The notes beneath the pieces are model-generated. The model saw only the letters and a list, made by a program, of their open reading frames with translations, had not been told where the DNA came from and ran no database searches. A stretch of 64,000 bases of DNA from DATFTF01 sp963825175 (GTDB lineage Bacteria; Acidobacteriota; Thermoanaerobaculia; UBA5066; Gp7-AA6), in assembly GCA_963825175.1 (NCBI GenBank), contig CAWGSA010000002.1, positions 1,426,001 to 1,490,000 of the forward strand, read 5' to 3'. Within the stretch, counting starts at the first letter, position 1; each line of letters opens with the position of its first letter. Positions 32,163 to 40,213 of this stretch are shown here, in pieces. The position numbers and the translations under genes are program-made.

Positions 32163-32978
32163 ATGAGCGTTCTCCGACCCAAGAAGCCGGCCTGGATGTT
32201 CGGATCGGCGGCCGCCGCGGCGGTCGGGCTCGCGATCTTTCTCCTGCTGGTCCAGCAGCGCCCGTGGGACCCGGCCCGGGCCGGCGGCCTGGTCTTCGGG
32301 ATCGTCGCGGCCCTCATCTATACAATAGAGATATTGTATCCCCTGCGGCGGCGGCTCCTGGGCTTTCCGTTCGGCAACGCCCAGCGGTGGATCCAGTTCC
32401 ACATCTGGGGCGGCTGCCTGGCGTTCTGGTTCATCCTGATTCACGAGGGATTCCGCTGGCCCTCGGGCACGCTGGGATGGCTGCTTCTTTTTCTGTCGGT
32501 GTGGGCCACGCTGTCCGGCCTGGTCGGCGTGTGGCTGCAGAAGTGGATCCCGGCGCTGTTGTCGTCCGGACTCCAGGTCGAGGCGCTGTGGGAGCGGATC
32601 CCCGAGCTCGTGGCGAAGCTGCGGGACGACGCGGACCAGCTGGCTGCGGGCTCGTCGGAGATGCTGGAGCGGTTCTACGGCGAGAGCGTCCGTCCGGCCC
32701 TGGCCGGCGTCACCACGTCCTGGGGCTACCTCGTCAACCCGCGCAGCCGGCGCGACGACCAGCTCGCCCCGTTTCTGCGCCTCGCGCCGTACCTCCCGGC
32801 GGAGGAGAAAACGCGGCTGGAGGACCTGCGCGCCGTCTACACCGAGAAGCTCGAGCTGGACGCCCAATACTCGCTCCAGCGGATCCTGAGGCTGTGGGTC
32901 TTCATGCACGTTCCGCCCTGCGCCGTCCTCTTCGGCCTGATGCTGTTCCACATCGGAACGAGCCTGTCCTACCAGTGA
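32163..32978 (+). CDS. Integral membrane protein, possible b-type cytochrome
   Basis: 271 residues from ATG 32163. Helices at about residues 13-33, 40-60, 72-95 and 100-125 precede a soluble charged helical section (about 130-235), and a last helix ends near 265. Histidines sit inside membrane segments (FHIWGG, LIHEG, MHVPP, FHIGTS), suitable as axial ligands of b haems. It resembles the membrane cytochrome b subunits that pair with HybA/DmsB-type ferredoxins, but I see no named family. The ferredoxin gene lies 13 bases upstream, the decahaem gene 19 bases downstream. It would move electrons between the menaquinone pool and those partners. Confidence 0.7.
   Translation: MSVLRPKKPAWMFGSAAAAAVGLAIFLLLVQQRPWDPARAGGLVFGIVAALIYTIEILYPLRRRLLGFPFGNAQRWIQFHIWGGCLAFWFILIHEGFRWPSGTLGWLLLFLSVWATLSGLVGVWLQKWIPALLSSGLQVEALWERIPELVAKLRDDADQLAAGSSEMLERFYGESVRPALAGVTTSWGYLVNPRSRRDDQLAPFLRLAPYLPAEEKTRLEDLRAVYTEKLELDAQYSLQRILRLWVFMHVPPCAVLFGLMLFHIGTSLSYQ
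32320..32339. repeat. Perfect 8-base inverted repeat inside the membrane-protein gene
   Basis: ATACAATA-GAGA-TATTGTAT is a perfect hairpin of AT-rich sequence in an otherwise GC-rich gene, using rare codons ATA and TTG. It could be a regulator site, a transcript hairpin or an insertion scar. The encoded peptide (IYTIEILYP) fits the membrane helix, so the coding frame is intact. Confidence 0.5.
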
Positions 32979-32997
32979 TGAGGAGGCCGCGGCAGCG

Positions 32998-34509
32998 ATG
33001 CGCCTGATTCCGTGGGGGACGCCGTCCCGCACCAAGGAGTATCTGTTCCCGTCCGGGCTGCGCCCGATGTTCTGGATCTCGCTCGGCGTCGGCGCGGGCA
33101 TCGCCGCGGCCCTGACGTTCGTGCTCCTGGGCGGCCGCAAGACGGTGGCCTCGCCGGGCCGGCTCTCGAGCCCGCACGCTCCGTTCGAGGCCAAATGCGC
33201 GGCGTGCCACGCTCCGGGCGTGGCCGACGTGCGGTGCGAGTACTGCCACGATCCGTTCGGCTCCAATCGGATGCGCAACGCCGGGCACGTCTGGTTCGGA
33301 ACGAAGGACCCGGTGCGCGTGGCCCGCGCGGTCACCGTGGAGTGCGCCCGGTGCCACTCCGACCACCACGGACGGGACTTTCGGATGGTGCGGATCAGCG
33401 AGAAGGATTGCGCGCCCTGCCATTTCCGGGGGATGGCCCGGCACCCGGAGTTCCTGCGGTTGAAGCGCGGCGCGCCGCCGGTCGACGAGGGGATCAAGTT
33501 CCCGCACAAGAGACATCTGGAGGAGATGAAGAAGGCGCAGCTCGATCGCTGTCAGTACTGCCACGAACCGACGCGCAACCGGCGGGGCTTCGAGCCCGTG
33601 TCGTTCGACCGCCATTGCTCCCGCTGCCACGTCAAGAACGGCAGCGTGGGCGAAACCGACCCGATGCCCCGGGCGGCGGTGACCCTTCCCGACGAGATCG
33701 GCGCTCCCTGGGCCCAGGCCGAAGCGGCCAACGTGCAGAAGCTCCCGCGCGACAAGTTCAAGGTCGTCAAGCTCCAGCACCAGGACCCGTGGATCATCTA
33801 TAACCTGTGGAAGATCGCCCGCGAGGTGGACCCGCAGGGGCTGGCCGCCAAGCGCGCGGCGCTCCTGCAGAGGATCGACCAGCTCAACTATCAGCTGCGC
33901 GAGCCGCCGACGCGGGGCATGAAGCTGACGACGCTCAAGGCCCGGGAGGTGGAGCTGGTCCAGGCCGTGGCGAAGCTGTCGGGCGATCCGAAGAGGGGAG
34001 CGGAGCGGCGGCGCGCGGAGCTCGCGCTGGCGCGCATCCGCGTGCAGATCGAGCTCGGGCCTCTCGAGATGACCGCCCCGCGGCCCCGGGACCGCACCGC
34101 GCTGCAGTCGGATCTGAAGGACCTGAAGTCCCAGCTCGCCGATTTCGACATCGCGTCCTCCGGCGGGCCGTCCACGCCGGCGGCGGGAGCGGCGCGCGAC
34201 ATGCGTCTGACCGCGATCACGGCCATGACCGTGGCCTGCGCCAAGTGCCACATCTACAACGGCGCCCTGATGCGGCCGGTCCGCGCGGGCGTCGCGGTTC
34301 TGGAACGGGCCCGTTTCAATCACCTTCCGCACGTTCAGCAGGCCGGGTGCGAGTCCTGCCACAAGGTGGCCGCGAGCACGAAGGCCGAAGAGCTGAACCT
34401 CCCCGGCGTGGCGCGCTGTCAGAGCTGCCACCGCAGCGGGAAGAGTCGCTCCGACTGCGTCGAGTGCCACACGTATCATCCTCCGACCGAGCCATGGCCT
34501 CCGATCTGA
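32998..34509 (+). CDS. Membrane-anchored decahaem cytochrome c
   Basis: 503 residues from ATG 32998. One membrane helix at about 25-45 has no cleavage signal, so it is N-terminally anchored. Ten haem motifs: CAACH (67), CEYCH (80), CARCH (116), CAPCH (138), CQYCH (185), CSRCH (207), then CAKCH, CESCH, CQSCH and CVECH in the last 90 residues. Between the two haem groups (about 245-400) lies a long charged coiled-coil region (AAKRAALLQRIDQLNYQLRE and similar). It resembles NrfH/CymA-like quinol-oxidising multihaem proteins in anchor layout but is much longer. It is probably the periplasmic entry or exit point of electrons in this operon. Its end overlaps the next gene by 16 bases. Confidence 0.93.
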   Translation: MRLIPWGTPSRTKEYLFPSGLRPMFWISLGVGAGIAAALTFVLLGGRKTVASPGRLSSPHAPFEAKCAACHAPGVADVRCEYCHDPFGSNRMRNAGHVWFGTKDPVRVARAVTVECARCHSDHHGRDFRMVRISEKDCAPCHFRGMARHPEFLRLKRGAPPVDEGIKFPHKRHLEEMKKAQLDRCQYCHEPTRNRRGFEPVSFDRHCSRCHVKNGSVGETDPMPRAAVTLPDEIGAPWAQAEAANVQKLPRDKFKVVKLQHQDPWIIYNLWKIAREVDPQGLAAKRAALLQRIDQLNYQLREPPTRGMKLTTLKAREVELVQAVAKLSGDPKRGAERRRAELALARIRVQIELGPLEMTAPRPRDRTALQSDLKDLKSQLADFDIASSGGPSTPAAGAARDMRLTAITAMTVACAKCHIYNGALMRPVRAGVAVLERARFNHLPHVQQAGCESCHKVAASTKAEELNLPGVARCQSCHRSGKSRSDCVECHTYHPPTEPWPPI

Positions 34510-36179
34510 GCTCCGCCGCCGCTCTGCTGTACCGCTCGGGCACCCCGAAGGACTATCCCTTCTCCGGCGCCGAAGTCTCCGTGGGCTACGACAGTGGCAA
34601 CCAGGTGCGGGTCTCGATCGAGGGGGTGTCGCGCCGGCACGCCAGGATCACGTTCGACGGCCAGGACTATTGGATCGAAGACGCCGGCTCCTCCAACGGC
34701 ACGTTCTTGAACGGCGTGCCGGTGTTGCGGCGCGAACGGCTCCGGCACCTGGACGTGGTCGGCCTGGGCCGCCGCAGCGAGTTGATCTTCGTTCGCAAGG
34801 CCGTCGGCACCCGACGGACCCGCCGCCGCGGAATCCTGTCCGCCTCGTTGCAGGCCATCGACGGCGCCGACGCCGGCGAGCGCCGCGAGATTCCGCGCGG
34901 CCTGATTACCCTGGGCCGGGCGCCCTCGAACAATGTCGTGGTTCGCAGCGAGCTCGTATCCAAGGCGCACGCGCGCATCGAGCGCCTGGGCCTCGAGCTG
35001 ATCCTGACCGACCTCCAGTCGGCCAACGGTACGCTGGTCAACGGCAAGCCCGTGACGACCCGGGCGTTGGAGGACGGCGACGAGATCAGCCTGGGCAAAG
35101 CGCGGACCTTCCGCGTCCAGATCGAGGTGGGCGAGATCGAGACGAGCGAAATCCAGGCGGCTCCCACGATCGACTCGACCGGCGGTCTTCCGACGGAGTG
35201 GAAGACGAGGCTCGAGTGGACCCCCGAGGAGATGGCCGTGTTCGAAAAGGCCAGGGGCGTGGCGGCCCCACCCAAGGTGGAGGCGCCGCTCAAGGGCGGG
35301 AAGCCCTCGCCCAAGGCCAAGCCCGCCGCGGGCAAGGCCGAGCCGAAGGCTTCGCCCGCACCGGCCAAATCGGACATGAAGGTGAAGGTCAAGGCCAGGG
35401 AAGAGGGGAAAGCCGCTCCTCCGGGAAAAACTCCGCCCGCGGCGGCCGGGCCGGAAGCGAAGTCCGGGGTCGAAGAGAAGAAGGCGGCGCCGTCGGCCGC
35501 GATTGGAGAGGCGCCTGCGGGGAAGGCGCCCTCGGCCCCTCCGGCCTCGAGTGCCCCGGAGCGTCCCGATGCCGCGCAGCCGGCCAAGTCTGCGCCACCG
35601 CCGCAGGCCAAGCCGCTCCCCGCGCCCTCGACGCCTCCGGCAGGGCCTGACCCGGGTGCCGTCCCGTCCAAACCGGCCCAACCGCCGCCGTCTCCTGCGC
35701 CGGAGAAAGAGAGGCCCGGGCCGCCGGTCCCGGCTGCTTCCGCCGCGGCGCGGCCCGTCCCAGCCGCGGCGTCCCAGAGCGCCTCGGGCCGGAGCGAGCA
35801 AACCATCGCTGTCCGCCGTCCGCCGCCGCCCTCGCCGGCCCCGGCGGTCCCTGCGTCTCAAGCTGTGGCGGCGGCCGACTCCAGAGTCGTCCTGGAGGGA
35901 CGAGTGCTTCGCTTCGCTCTGGCGGTCGGAGACCACGACGTCGGCCGCGTGCCCCAGTGCGCGATCCACCTGGAGAGCCCGCAGATCTCGCGGCGCCACG
36001 CCGTGGTCCACGTGACGCCCGTGGGAATCATGGTCGAAGACTTGAAGAGCGCCAACGGCACGTTCGTCAACGGCAAGAGGGTCACCGACCGGCAGACTCT
36101 CGGCGACGGCGACGAGCTGCGGTTTGGAGACCTCGCGTTCCGTGTCCGCGTCCCCGTCCTCGACGGCGAGTCGTCCTAG
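34494..36179 (+). CDS. Triple FHA-domain protein
   Basis: 561 residues from ATG 34494, overlapping the decahaem gene. FHA domains lie at about 15-100, 115-210 and 470-555, each with the phosphothreonine-pocket pattern SxxHA followed by NGT: SRRHARI and SSNGTFLNG, SKAHARI and SANGTLVNG, SRRHAVV and SANGTFVNG. In the first the usual GR is GY. The middle 250 residues are Pro/Ala/Lys-rich and disordered. FHA domains recognise phosphothreonine partners of Ser/Thr kinases, so it is probably a regulatory adaptor; no kinase gene is in the window. It ends the multihaem operon, with ccmC convergent 15 bases beyond. Confidence 0.9.
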   Translation: MASDLSSAAALLYRSGTPKDYPFSGAEVSVGYDSGNQVRVSIEGVSRRHARITFDGQDYWIEDAGSSNGTFLNGVPVLRRERLRHLDVVGLGRRSELIFVRKAVGTRRTRRRGILSASLQAIDGADAGERREIPRGLITLGRAPSNNVVVRSELVSKAHARIERLGLELILTDLQSANGTLVNGKPVTTRALEDGDEISLGKARTFRVQIEVGEIETSEIQAAPTIDSTGGLPTEWKTRLEWTPEEMAVFEKARGVAAPPKVEAPLKGGKPSPKAKPAAGKAEPKASPAPAKSDMKVKVKAREEGKAAPPGKTPPAAAGPEAKSGVEEKKAAPSAAIGEAPAGKAPSAPPASSAPERPDAAQPAKSAPPPQAKPLPAPSTPPAGPDPGAVPSKPAQPPPSPAPEKERPGPPVPAASAAARPVPAAASQSASGRSEQTIAVRRPPPPSPAPAVPASQAVAAADSRVVLEGRVLRFALAVGDHDVGRVPQCAIHLESPQISRRHAVVHVTPVGIMVEDLKSANGTFVNGKRVTDRQTLGDGDELRFGDLAFRVRVPVLDGESS

Positions 36180-36194
36180 CCCGCGGCGCGCCGG

Positions 36195-36854
36195 CTACGG
36201 AGCGGCGGAGCGGCGCATGCGGGCGGCGCGCTCGGCCCGTGAGTCGATCGACAGCATCCAGACGAAGAGCGCGGAGAAGCCGATCAAGCCGCCGAAGAAG
36301 ACGGCCTTGGTTGGCGCATCCATCAGAATCTTTCCCTGCGGGTTGATGACGGTCTGCGGATGCAGCGACGCCGTGATGCGGGGCGCGACGAACGTCAGGA
36401 AGGGCATCAGCACGGCGGCGAAAAGCGCGTAGGCCGCGGACATCGTGGCGCGCCGCTCCGGGTCCTCCACCGCCGCCCGCAGGAACAGATACGCCGCGTA
36501 AAGGAAGATCAACAGGAGGAAGGAGGACTCCCGGGGGTCCCAATTCCAGTACGCGCCCCACATGATCTTGGCAAAGAGCGCGCCCGTCACCAGCGCCAGG
36601 ACGGCGAACAGGAGGCCGATGCGGACGGACGCCGCGGCGACGTCGTCGTGCCAGCGATTGCGCTTGACCAGGTACGCGACGGAGTATCCGGCCGCCACCA
36701 GGAAGGCGAGCGACGCGGTCCAGGCGCACGGCACGTGGAAGAACACGATGCGCGAGGACTCTCCGATGAATCCGGCCGCCGCCTTGGGCCACAGGAACGC
36801 CGCGGCCACGAAGGCGGCCATGTAGGGGAGCATCAGCCACTTCAGGAACTTCAT
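36195..36854 (-). CDS. ccmC: Haem transporter/ligase CcmC
   Basis: A 219-residue protein with six helices. The WWD motif reads MWGAYWNWDPRESSFLLLIF, and His residues flank it (FFHVPCAW and ITASLHPQTV), as in CcmC, which loads haem onto CcmE. Length is normal for the family. It is the last gene of the ccmA-ccmB-ccmC order on the minus strand and follows ccmB after 107 bases that contain an octamer array. With ccmDEF at 7.6-10.5 kb it completes most of System I. Confidence 0.95.
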   Translation of the reverse strand: MKFLKWLMLPYMAAFVAAAFLWPKAAAGFIGESSRIVFFHVPCAWTASLAFLVAAGYSVAYLVKRNRWHDDVAAASVRIGLLFAVLALVTGALFAKIMWGAYWNWDPRESSFLLLIFLYAAYLFLRAAVEDPERRATMSAAYALFAAVLMPFLTFVAPRITASLHPQTVINPQGKILMDAPTKAVFFGGLIGFSALFVWMLSIDSRAERAARMRRSAAP

Positions 36855-36861
36855 TGCGAAC

Positions 36862-36938
36862 CCCCCGTCTCCCTGTCACCCCGTCTCCCCGTCTGCTCCT
36901 GACTGGGGGACGGGGGGAAGGGGGGACTGGGGGAATCG
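36862..36938. repeat. Octamer inverted array (GTCTCCCC / GACGGGGG units)
   Basis: GTCTCCCT-GTCACCCC-GTCTCCCC, then GACTGGGG-GACGGGGG-GAAGGGGG-GACTGGGG. It lies between ccmC and ccmB. Confidence 0.75.
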
Positions 36939-36961
36939 AAGGCCATGTGGGTCATCTCGGC

Positions 36962-37732
36962 TCAATCCTCCCACGCCGCGGTGACCAGCAGATAGGCGGC
37001 GCAGGATGCGGCTCCATCATAGGCCAGGAGCACCCGCAGGGGCGTCGCGGCCAGGTTCCCGCGGGAGGCCTCGATCGTGGCGGCGATGGCCGAGAGCAGC
37101 AGCGGCACGAGAAGCGGGAAGGAGATGACGACGAAGAGGACATTCTTCTGCGAGGCCCGAGCCACCAGCGCCGACAGAAACGTCGACACGACCGACAGGC
37201 CGAAGCCGGCGAGGAGAAGCACCAGGGCCATGGCCCCCGGGGCGGAGACGTTCCACTCCAGCAGGATGGCGAAGCCGGGGACCGCGACCACGGCAATGGC
37301 GAGAAAGAGGCAGAAGTTGAAGAGCGTCTTGCCGGCCAGGACGACGGGAGCCGACGTGACCTTGCGCAGCGCCAGAGCCGTGCCGGTTTCCTCTTCGCGC
37401 ACGAACGCCCGCGGCAGCCCGGTCGCGGCGGAGAAGAAGAGGATGATCCAGAGCAGGGCCGACGACACCGGAGCGCGGGCCTCGGGCGGGACGCCCAGCG
37501 GGCCGATGGCGAAGGAGACCAGAGTCAGGGCCGTCGCGGCGAAGAAGAAGACTGACGCCAGCGCGATGCGGCGCCGCAGCTCCTGCGCCGCGTCCTTGGC
37601 GCAGACGGCCCATGCACGGGAGAAACTGTTTGCCGGTTGATTCGCCCCGTCGCCCCGTCGCTCCGTCTCTCCGTGCGCCGCAGACTGGGGGACAGGGGGA
37701 CGGGGGGACGGGGGGACTCGAAGCTCGTTCAT
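36962..37732 (-). CDS. ccmB: Haem exporter permease CcmB, N-terminus altered by repeat DNA
   Basis: 256 residues; from about residue 40 (SFSRAWAVCAKDAAQELRRR) it is a typical CcmB with six helices, including the conserved GLPRAFVREEETGTALALR cytoplasmic loop. It associates with CcmA to drive the CcmC-CcmE step. The start at 37732 overlaps the ccmA stop (ATGA), but the first 35 codons (VPPSPRPPVPQSAAHGETER and so on) are encoded by the octamer repeat array, and no other start codon lies before the CcmB core. The array therefore seems to have invaded the 5' end while keeping the frame. Confidence 0.93.
   Translation of the reverse strand: MNELRVPPSPRPPVPQSAAHGETERRGDGANQPANSFSRAWAVCAKDAAQELRRRIALASVFFFAATALTLVSFAIGPLGVPPEARAPVSSALLWIILFFSAATGLPRAFVREEETGTALALRKVTSAPVVLAGKTLFNFCLFLAIAVVAVPGFAILLEWNVSAPGAMALVLLLAGFGLSVVSTFLSALVARASQKNVLFVVISFPLLVPLLLSAIAATIEASRGNLAATPLRVLLAYDGAASCAAYLLVTAAWED
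37642..37719. repeat. Octamer inverted array inside the 5' part of ccmB
   Basis: CGCCCCGT-CGCCCCGT-CGCTCCGT, then GACTGGGG-GACAGGGG-GACGGGGG-GACGGGGG. Same unit as the array 700 bases away. It is read in frame as the first codons of CcmB. Confidence 0.75.
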
Positions 37733-38355
37733 CGTCCCAGCGACACCGTCTGGTCGGGCGCGACGAAGTCCCGCTCGTCGTTGGAGGCGAGCACGACGGC
37801 CCCGGAGCGCCGCCGCTCCCCGATGAGCTCCTCCACGATCTTGCGTCCGTGGATGTCGAGTCCGGCCATCGGCTCGTCCAGAACGAGAATCGGCGGATCG
37901 AAAAGGGTGGCGAACGCCAGGCGCAGCCGCTGCTTCATTCCCGTGGAAAACGCGCCGACCCGCCGCCCGGCGGCTTCGGTCAGGCCGACGTCGGAGAGCC
38001 GCTTCTGGATGTCCGCGTCTTCCTTCGACCCCGGGCGGCCCGCGGCGCGGCGAAAGAAAACCAGATTCTCGCGCGCCGAGAAGTCTTCATAGAACGCCAG
38101 GTCGAACCCGGCCCATCCCACCGCCAGGCGCCTCTCCTCGCCCGCCAGCTCGCGGTCGGCCACCCGCACACGCACCGAGCCGAACTCGGGCCGCATCAAC
38201 GAGGCGAGGATCTTCAGGAGGGTCGTCTTTCCGCTTCCGTTTCGCCCGGTCACCGCGGTCAAACCGGCTTCCACGCGGAACGTCAATCCCGAGAAGAGAG
38301 GAGGCCCTCCATACGACTTGCCGAGGTTCGCGACGTCGAGCGTGGCGGAGGGCAC
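37729..38355 (-). CDS. ccmA: Haem exporter ATP-binding protein CcmA
   Basis: 208 residues from GTG 38355, giving PSATLDVANLGKSYGG. Motifs: Walker A GRNGSGKTT, signature FSTGMKQRLRLA (CcmA-type, not the canonical LSGGQ), Walker B ILVLDEPMAGLD, and NDERDF at the end. The longer in-frame extension to 38544 is not protein-like. CcmA hydrolyses ATP to free haem-loaded CcmE from CcmC. It is the first gene of ccmABC and divergent from the lipoprotein and aa3 oxidase region. Confidence 0.94.
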   Translation of the reverse strand: MPSATLDVANLGKSYGGPPLFSGLTFRVEAGLTAVTGRNGSGKTTLLKILASLMRPEFGSVRVRVADRELAGEERRLAVGWAGFDLAFYEDFSARENLVFFRRAAGRPGSKEDADIQKRLSDVGLTEAAGRRVGAFSTGMKQRLRLAFATLFDPPILVLDEPMAGLDIHGRKIVEELIGERRRSGAVVLASNDERDFVAPDQTVSLGR

Positions 38356-38543
38356 GACGCGGCACGATACAGGTTCGATCCGGAAAATCAAAGCTGGCGG
38401 CGAGCCTTGAACCGGAAAGATCGACCCGATATGATCCGCGGGTTCAAATGATCCAGTTGGTTCGGCGCCCGCAGGCGTTCCGGTTTGGCCCCGAGAGCGC
38501 CGAAGAATTTTCCGGAAATGACACCTCGATAAGGAGGACCTCA
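38356..38543. promoter_or_regulatory. Divergent gap between ccmA and the cupredoxin-like lipoprotein
   Basis: 188 bases with no gene. A strong ribosome site AAGGAGG (38531-38537) sits 6 bases before ATG 38544. No clear sigma-70 promoter pair was found by eye. Confidence 0.5.
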
Positions 38544-39337
38544 ATGTTCAAGCGTTTGTCTCTCGCTCCTGTTGACGGCTTGCTTCCTGCTCGTCCTGAC
38601 CGCGTGCGGCGGCAAGGAGGAGGACGAAGAGGAGGCCGCGCCGGCCAAGGCGGCCGCCACGACCGCGGCTCCGGCCGCTCCCGCCGCGGCTCCCGTCGGA
38701 GGCGGCGCCACGCTGACCGGGAAGGTGACCTTCGCCGGCACCGCTCCCCAGCTCGAGCAGATCAAGATGGACGCGGACGCGTATTGCAAGGCCGCCCACT
38801 CGACTCCGGTCTACACGCAGGAGGTCGAGGTCAACGGCAACGGGACCCTGAAGGACGTCCTCGTCTTCGTCAAATCAGGAGTCTCCGGAAGCTATCCGCC
38901 GCCCTCGACGCCGGTCGAGCTCGACCAGAAGGGGTGCCAGTACCACCCGCACATCTTCGGGATCCAGACCGGACAGTCGCTCAAGATCGTCAACAGCGAC
39001 GGGACGCTCCACAACATCCACGCGCTTCCGAAGGTCAACGCCGAGTTCAACATCGGCCAGCCGTTCCAGAACATGGCCACCGACAAGAAGTTCGACAAGG
39101 CCGAAGTCCCGGTCCGCTTCAAGTGCGACGTGCACAAGTGGATGGGCGCGTATTGCGGCGTCTTCAATCACCCGTTCTTCGCGGTCACCAACGATCAGGG
39201 CACCTTCGAGATCAAGGGCCTGCCGCCGGGCAACTACGTGATCGAGGCGTGGCAGGAGAAGTTCGGCGCCCAGGATCAGAACGTCACGATCTCCGGCAGC
39301 CGAAGGCAAGACCGTCGACTTCGCGTTCAAGGGATAA
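38544..39337 (+). CDS. Cupredoxin-like lipoprotein (two frame shifts)
   Basis: The protein is recovered by removing one extra base near 38565 and one near 39298. It then reads MFKRLSLLLLTACFLLVLTA with a lipobox LTAC-GG, an acidic/Ala linker, and a body homologous to the protein at 14285. Likely metal-binding residues are conserved: HNIHALP, then Cys, His and Met in FKCDVHKWM. The last strand becomes AEGKTVDFAFKG before TAA 39337. The codon-level body is intact, so the shifts look like recent or technical indels. It leads into coxB 15 bases on and may be a periplasmic electron or copper carrier for the aa3 oxidase. Confidence 0.75.
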
Positions 39338-39352
39338 CGGCACGCGGGTGCA

Positions 39353-40213
39353 ATGGTGAACAATCACGCGACGGCCCGAGCCCGAGCCCTCGTCCTGGCT
39401 CTGGCGGCGGCGATCATCCCGGGCTGTGCCGGGGCGCTTCCCGTTCTGGATGAAGCTGCCGGCGGGCGAGTCGAGCTTCTCCGGGGAGATCGACGGGATC
39501 TTCCGCCTCATCCTCTGGATCACCGGCATCATCTTCGTCGTGGTCGAGGCGCTGCTGGTGTTCTTCCTGATCCGGTACCGGCACAGGGAAGGCCGGCGAG
39601 CGCACTACACGCACGGCAACAACCGACTCGAGGTGATCTGGACGATTCGTTCCCGCCGTCATCTGCGTCGTGCTGGCCTTGCTCTCGCGGCGCGTGTGGG
39701 CCGAGATCAAGCAGCGCATGCCGGAGGACGCGATGCAGATCGAGGTCACCGCGGAGCAGTTCGCCTGGAACATCCGTTATCCCGGCCCGGACGGGCAATT
39801 CGGGACTCCCGACGACGTCGTGACGCTCAACCAGCTTCATTTCCCGGTGGGACAGAAGGTCGTCGTCAGTCTGCACTCCAAGGACGTCATCCACTCCTTC
39901 TTCCTGCCCGAGTTTCGCGTCAAGCAGGACGCCGTGCCCGGCATGACCACCAAGGTCTGGTTCGACGCCTCGCACGTCGGACAATGGGAGATCGCCTGCG
40001 CCGAGCTGTGCGGCCTTGGCCACTACCGGATGAAGGGCTTTCTGACCGCCGACTCGCCCGAGGATTTCCAGAAGTGGCTGGCCGAGCAGGCCGCGAGCAA
40101 CGCTCCGCCGCCGGCCCCGGACCACCGCTTCCGGCGCAGGCTGCGTCGCCCGCGCCCAGCGTCACCTCGCCCGCACCGCAGGCCGCTACTCAGGAGGCAA
40201 AGCCAGCTCATGA
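39353..40213 (+). CDS. coxB: aa3-type cytochrome c oxidase subunit II (frame-shifted)
   Basis: The subunit is split over three frames, with shifts near 39432, 39647 and about 40120. Together they give two membrane helices (FRLILWITGIIFVVVEALLV and CVVLALLSRRVW) and a cupredoxin domain. The CuA site CAELCGLGHYRMKG holds the two Cys, His and Met that accept electrons from cytochrome c. The early part has a lipoprotein-like Cys (IIPGCAG). Pro/Ala-rich text follows the CuA domain and no haem motif is visible after it, so it lacks a fused cytochrome c. The end overlaps coxA (ATGA at 40210). Confidence 0.85.

Noticed and set aside
36862..37719. CRISPR array from the short spaced repeats
   Set aside because: Units are 8 bases, imperfect and adjacent, without 25-40 base spacers, and no cas genes are nearby.
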